Source of the DNA: a virus
Length of the DNA stretch: 38,238 nucleotides
Direction: 5' to 3' (one strand)
Virus record (IMG/VR): IMGVR_UViG_3300046028_005467
Span: 1-38,238 of that record
The position numbers and the translations under genes are program-made. The notes under the pieces are model-generated. The model was not told the origin of the DNA. It worked only from the letters and a program-made list of their open reading frames with translations, and made no database searches. Each line of letters opens with the position of its first letter. Within the stretch, counting starts at the first letter, position 1. Positions 36,255-38,238 of this stretch are shown here, one piece after another.

Positions 36255-36777
36255 CGCCAACTGGCAGTCGTACTACGGCGACAACCCCGACACGTCGGGC
36301 TTTGTGAACCCGCCGAATCCGCAGGACTACGATGACATCCTCAAGTTCTCCAACTGCACCAATGTTTTGGTTACCGGCAAAGAAATTGCCGCTGGTAGCG
36401 AAAACTGCATTGATGCGGTGCGCGGGAGCAACTACAAGTTTAAGGGATGCGATCTTCAGGGTGGTGCTGGCGTCTCTGCCGTCACCCTAAAGGGCTCCAT
36501 TGACGGCTGGCAGATGGTGGGATGCACCATTGGGCACGGCAAGGAGACGGACATTGAGCTGGGGCAGTTTGACAACTACTGGACCCCAGGCCGCAAACCC
36601 ACCCGCAATGGGATGATTAAGGCGTGTATATCCGCCGACGACTCTGTTATTCACGTTACCTGCTGGAACGCCGACAAGCCACAGGTGGTTGCAAGCAACG
36701 TCAAGATTCGCCAGATCCCGTGGATTATCTGGTTCCCATATTTCTGCTTCCGTTATTTAACTACCCGTAAAGGTTAA
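36232..36777 (+). CDS. Right-handed beta-helix-like protein, 181 aa
   Basis: LKFSNCTNVLVTGKEIAAGS, ENCIDAVRGSNYKFKGCDLQ, AVTLKGSIDGWQMVGCTIGH and TDIELGQFDNYW form parallel beta-helix rungs with repeated C-x-N/V and G-C turns, as in pectate-lyase-fold phage proteins. The C-terminus is hydrophobic (PWIIWFPYFCFRYL), possibly a membrane anchor or buried strand. Either a polysaccharide-binding/degrading tail component or a small structural protein; catalytic residues are not evident. Confidence 0.6.
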   Translation: MSSRNQPDANWQSYYGDNPDTSGFVNPPNPQDYDDILKFSNCTNVLVTGKEIAAGSENCIDAVRGSNYKFKGCDLQGGAGVSAVTLKGSIDGWQMVGCTIGHGKETDIELGQFDNYWTPGRKPTRNGMIKACISADDSVIHVTCWNADKPQVVASNVKIRQIPWIIWFPYFCFRYLTTRKG

Positions 36778-36778
36778 T

Positions 36779-37225
36779 ATGCTCGGCTTTCTTTCATCTG
36801 CATTAGGCGGCACGATTCTTGGAAAGGTGTTGAGCTTTGGCGACAAGTGGTTTGAGAGCTACACGCATCGCAAGAACACCGAGGTGGACATCTTGAAGGC
36901 AAAGGCGTTGTCTGAGCTAAAGATTAAGGAGGAGGAGCTAAAGGCGTTTACAACCTCCCAGCAGTCGGCCAACGAGGATTCCGTGGGCATCCCGGCGCAG
37001 GCAGCACCTTGGGCGGCAAACCTTGCCGTGGTGGTTGATTCCTTCCGCCGGTTTACGCGCCCAGCCCTAACGTGGGCTCTTGCTGCCGTTATTTCGCTTC
37101 TCGCGTTTCGTGGTAATCTGGACCCCGTGACCCGTACTGCCTTGGTGTCCGATTTGGTGTTTACCGCTGCAACCGCGCTTACATGGTGGTTTGGATCACG
37201 GCCTAAGACCGTTTCTACCAAATGA
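36779..37225 (+). CDS. Holin-like membrane protein, 148 aa
   Basis: An N-terminal helix, a charged helical middle (EVDILKAKALSELKIKEEEL), then two hydrophobic segments (about 98-110 ALTWALAAVISLL; about 122-138 LVSDLVFTAATALTWWF) preceded by FRRFTRPALTW, a pattern of phage holins and related membrane proteins. It overlaps the next membrane gene by four bases. It would time lysis by permeabilising the inner membrane. Confidence 0.68.
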   Translation: MLGFLSSALGGTILGKVLSFGDKWFESYTHRKNTEVDILKAKALSELKIKEEELKAFTTSQQSANEDSVGIPAQAAPWAANLAVVVDSFRRFTRPALTWALAAVISLLAFRGNLDPVTRTALVSDLVFTAATALTWWFGSRPKTVSTK

Positions 37226-37449
37226 ACGACAATTTACAACCGATGAAAATTCTTGCCGCTAATTTATTTAGCTGGTCCACAACGCTTGCCAGTATGCAGA
37301 TGGTTACAGATGTATTACATATTTTTGCGCTTGTGGCGTCTTTGGCCGTTAGCGTGGTTTCCTGCTGGTGGATTATGAAGCAGGCCAACAACTTAGATAG
37401 GATTAGCCAAAAAGAAAGCAAGAAGCGCGAAAAAGACGCCAATCTGTAA
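37222..37449 (+). CDS. Second small holin/antiholin-like membrane protein, 75 aa
   Basis: One or two membrane segments (ILAANLFSWSTTLAS; VLHIFALVASLAVSVVSCWW) and a basic C-terminal tail (RISQKESKKREKDANL), typical of small holins or antiholins. It starts in the stop of the preceding gene (ATGA). The endolysin is not here but on the minus strand at 18957. Confidence 0.6.
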   Translation: MNDNLQPMKILAANLFSWSTTLASMQMVTDVLHIFALVASLAVSVVSCWWIMKQANNLDRISQKESKKREKDANL

Positions 37450-37499
37450 GGTATCAACATTGAGCACTAAACCCGCCCATTGCCCTTTAAACGCTCATT

Positions 37500-37520
37500 A
37501 AAGCCCTTTTAAGGGGTTTT
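37500..37520 (+). terminator. Weak terminator-like hairpin after the lysis genes
   Basis: AAAGCCC/GGGGTTT around TTTTAA, followed by a T-rich stretch; the core CCCTTTTAAGGG is palindromic. Short stem, so low confidence. Confidence 0.35.
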
Positions 37521-37537
37521 CTCCTCAAACCGCTACC

Positions 37538-37786
37538 ATGCCCTTAAATCCCCGCAATTTGCCTTGTAATAGCCCTAGACGTGAGGTTAAGGGTGGCAAG
37601 AAGTTTGTGGTGAAGGGATGCCAAGGCGGACAGGAACGAGTTGTCCGTTTTGGTGATGCTAACATGACCATTAAGAAAAACATCCCTGCCCGCAAGAAAA
37701 GTTATTGCGCTAGATCTGGCGGAATTAAGGGAACAAACAATAAACTTAGCGCAAACTATTGGAGCCGAAAGGCTTGGAGCTGTTAA
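37538..37786 (+). CDS. Small basic conserved phage protein, 82 aa
   Basis: Contains VKGCQGGQERVVRFGDANMT, IKKNIPARKKSYCARSGG and a C-terminal YWSRKAWSC, a pattern (FGD.NM.IKK..PARKKSY..R...YW..K.W) I recall from other phages and giant-virus-like genomes, without known function. Cys residues may bind zinc. It lies in a run of small basic genes before the tail hub gene. Confidence 0.75.
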   Translation: MPLNPRNLPCNSPRREVKGGKKFVVKGCQGGQERVVRFGDANMTIKKNIPARKKSYCARSGGIKGTNNKLSANYWSRKAWSC

Positions 37787-37787
37787 T

Positions 37788-37913
37788 ATGATGTACGCAA
37801 AAATGGAAGGCAAAGAAAAGAACAACTCTGGCAAGCAAAAAATGCCCCAGAAGAAAGCAAACGGCAAGGCCGGGCGCATGATTGAGTACGGCAAGCGCAA
37901 GAAGTGCAAGTGA
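37788..37913 (+). CDS. Tiny Lys-rich protein, 41 aa
   Basis: MMYAKMEGKEKNNSGKQKMP then QKKANGKAGRMIEYGKRKKC K: about one third lysine. It lies one base after the previous stop and overlaps the next gene. It could be a DNA-condensing internal head peptide; inferred from charge only. Confidence 0.6.
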   Translation: MMYAKMEGKEKNNSGKQKMPQKKANGKAGRMIEYGKRKKCK

Positions 37914-38092
37914 AACGCTCCACCGTCAACTCCGCAGGGGTTTACACGAAGCCCACCATGCGTAAGCGGCTGTTCCAGAACATCAAGTCTGGAACCAAGG
38001 GCGGTCGCCCCGGCCAGTGGTCGGCCCGCAAGGCGCAGCTTTTAGCTGTTAAATACAAGAAGGCTGGCGGGGGTTACACCACGTCCAAATGA
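37904..38092 (+). CDS. Small basic protein, first half of a DUF5872-like pair
   Basis: 62 residues from GTG 37904, or 60 from GTG 37910 (which overlaps the previous stop as GTGA). SAGVYTKPTMRKRLFQNIKS, GTKGGRPGQWSARKAQLLAV, KYKKAGGGY: the N-terminal half of DUF5872-type proteins as I recall them. The following gene (83-316 / 38089 onward) is the C-terminal half, joined by a four-base overlap. Unknown function, very basic. Confidence 0.8.
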   Translation: MQVKRSTVNSAGVYTKPTMRKRLFQNIKSGTKGGRPGQWSARKAQLLAVKYKKAGGGYTTSK

Positions 38093-38238
38093 AACCCCAG
38101 CAGCGTAGCCTACAAAACTGGTCTAGGCAGAAGTGGCGCACCAACTCGGGCAAGCCCAGCCTTGAAACCGGCGAACGCTACCTTCCAGATGCCGCTTGGA
38201 AGTCCATGACCCCCGGTGAAAAACGGGCAACCAACCAA
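38007..38238. repeat. Terminal direct repeat, right copy
   Basis: Same as 1-232 apart from two substitutions (38059 G, 38148 G). See the left copy. Confidence 0.95.
38089..38238 (+). CDS. 5' part of the 77-aa basic protein (full copy at 83-316)
   Basis: The first 50 codons of the gene completed at the other end of the window. The C/G difference at 38148 is silent (TCC/TCG Ser). Cut by the end of the contig. Confidence 0.9.
   Translation, partial: MKPQQRSLQNWSRQKWRTNSGKPSLETGERYLPDAAWKSMTPGEKRATNQ

Noticed and set aside
1-38238. Temperate prophage interpretation
   Set aside because: No integrase, excisionase or clear CI-type repressor; the genome closes on itself with no bacterial flanks. 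The tRNA-end repeat alone is not enough to claim lysogeny.

Overview
The window is an essentially complete genome of a tailed double-stranded DNA bacteriophage, most likely podovirus-like: there is a T7-style set of large internal virion proteins and no tape measure, sheath or tail-tube gene. The first 232 bases recur as the last 232 (1-232 = 38007-38238, two mismatches), so the contig closes on itself at about 38.0 kb. The host cannot be named from sequence. Most genes lack a Shine-Dalgarno sequence, several late genes have a -10 box only 5-6 bases before the ATG, and most promoters I can find are of the extended -10 type (TGnTATAAT). This points to a host RNA polymerase and a non-SD or leaderless style of translation. 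No integrase, RNA polymerase, DNA polymerase or primase was recognised.

Plus-strand late block (24.3 kb through the contig junction to 10.55 kb): small and large terminase (24841, 25359), two small proteins, portal (27530), scaffold (29926), SU10/DUF5309-like major capsid protein (31087), decoration protein (32078), head-tail adaptor (32890), two tandem paralogues (33751, 34070), a tail fibre (34392), a beta-helix protein (36232), two holin-like membrane proteins (36779, 37222), small basic proteins crossing the junction (37538-316), a large tail hub/stabilisation protein (357), a second fibre (2550), then internal virion proteins (3646, 5972, 6949). An accessory pair, a PP-loop (PAPS-reductase-like) enzyme and a SET-domain protein (4787-6011), sits inside the internal-virion cluster.

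Minus-strand blocks: an early-type cluster of small genes (24292 down to 20092) ends at a bidirectional terminator. A second leftward operon begins at a promoter near 19.85 kb with a hairpin-rich leader of about 490 bases. It continues through a muramidase, a nonapeptide-repeat protein, an HTH protein, a DnaB-like helicase, SSB, a PD-(D/E)XK nuclease, an HNH nuclease, a DnaQ-like exonuclease, a tRNA-Thr(UGU) and tiny ORFs chained by 4-base ATGA overlaps. It ends tail-to-tail against the late block at 10541-10551. An array of GTGCAA boxes in opposed orientations precedes the helicase gene and is the best origin/operator candidate.

The most unusual features are: (1) the structured leader on one strand and a compact non-coding RNA candidate on the other, driven by divergent promoters whose -10 regions are arms of one inverted repeat; (2) the GTGCAA palindromic array with an orphan plus-strand promoter; (3) the PP-loop/SET pair inside the virion cluster; (4) a 0.5-kb islet bounded by copies of the tRNA-Thr 3' end; and (5) leaderless-type late promoters.
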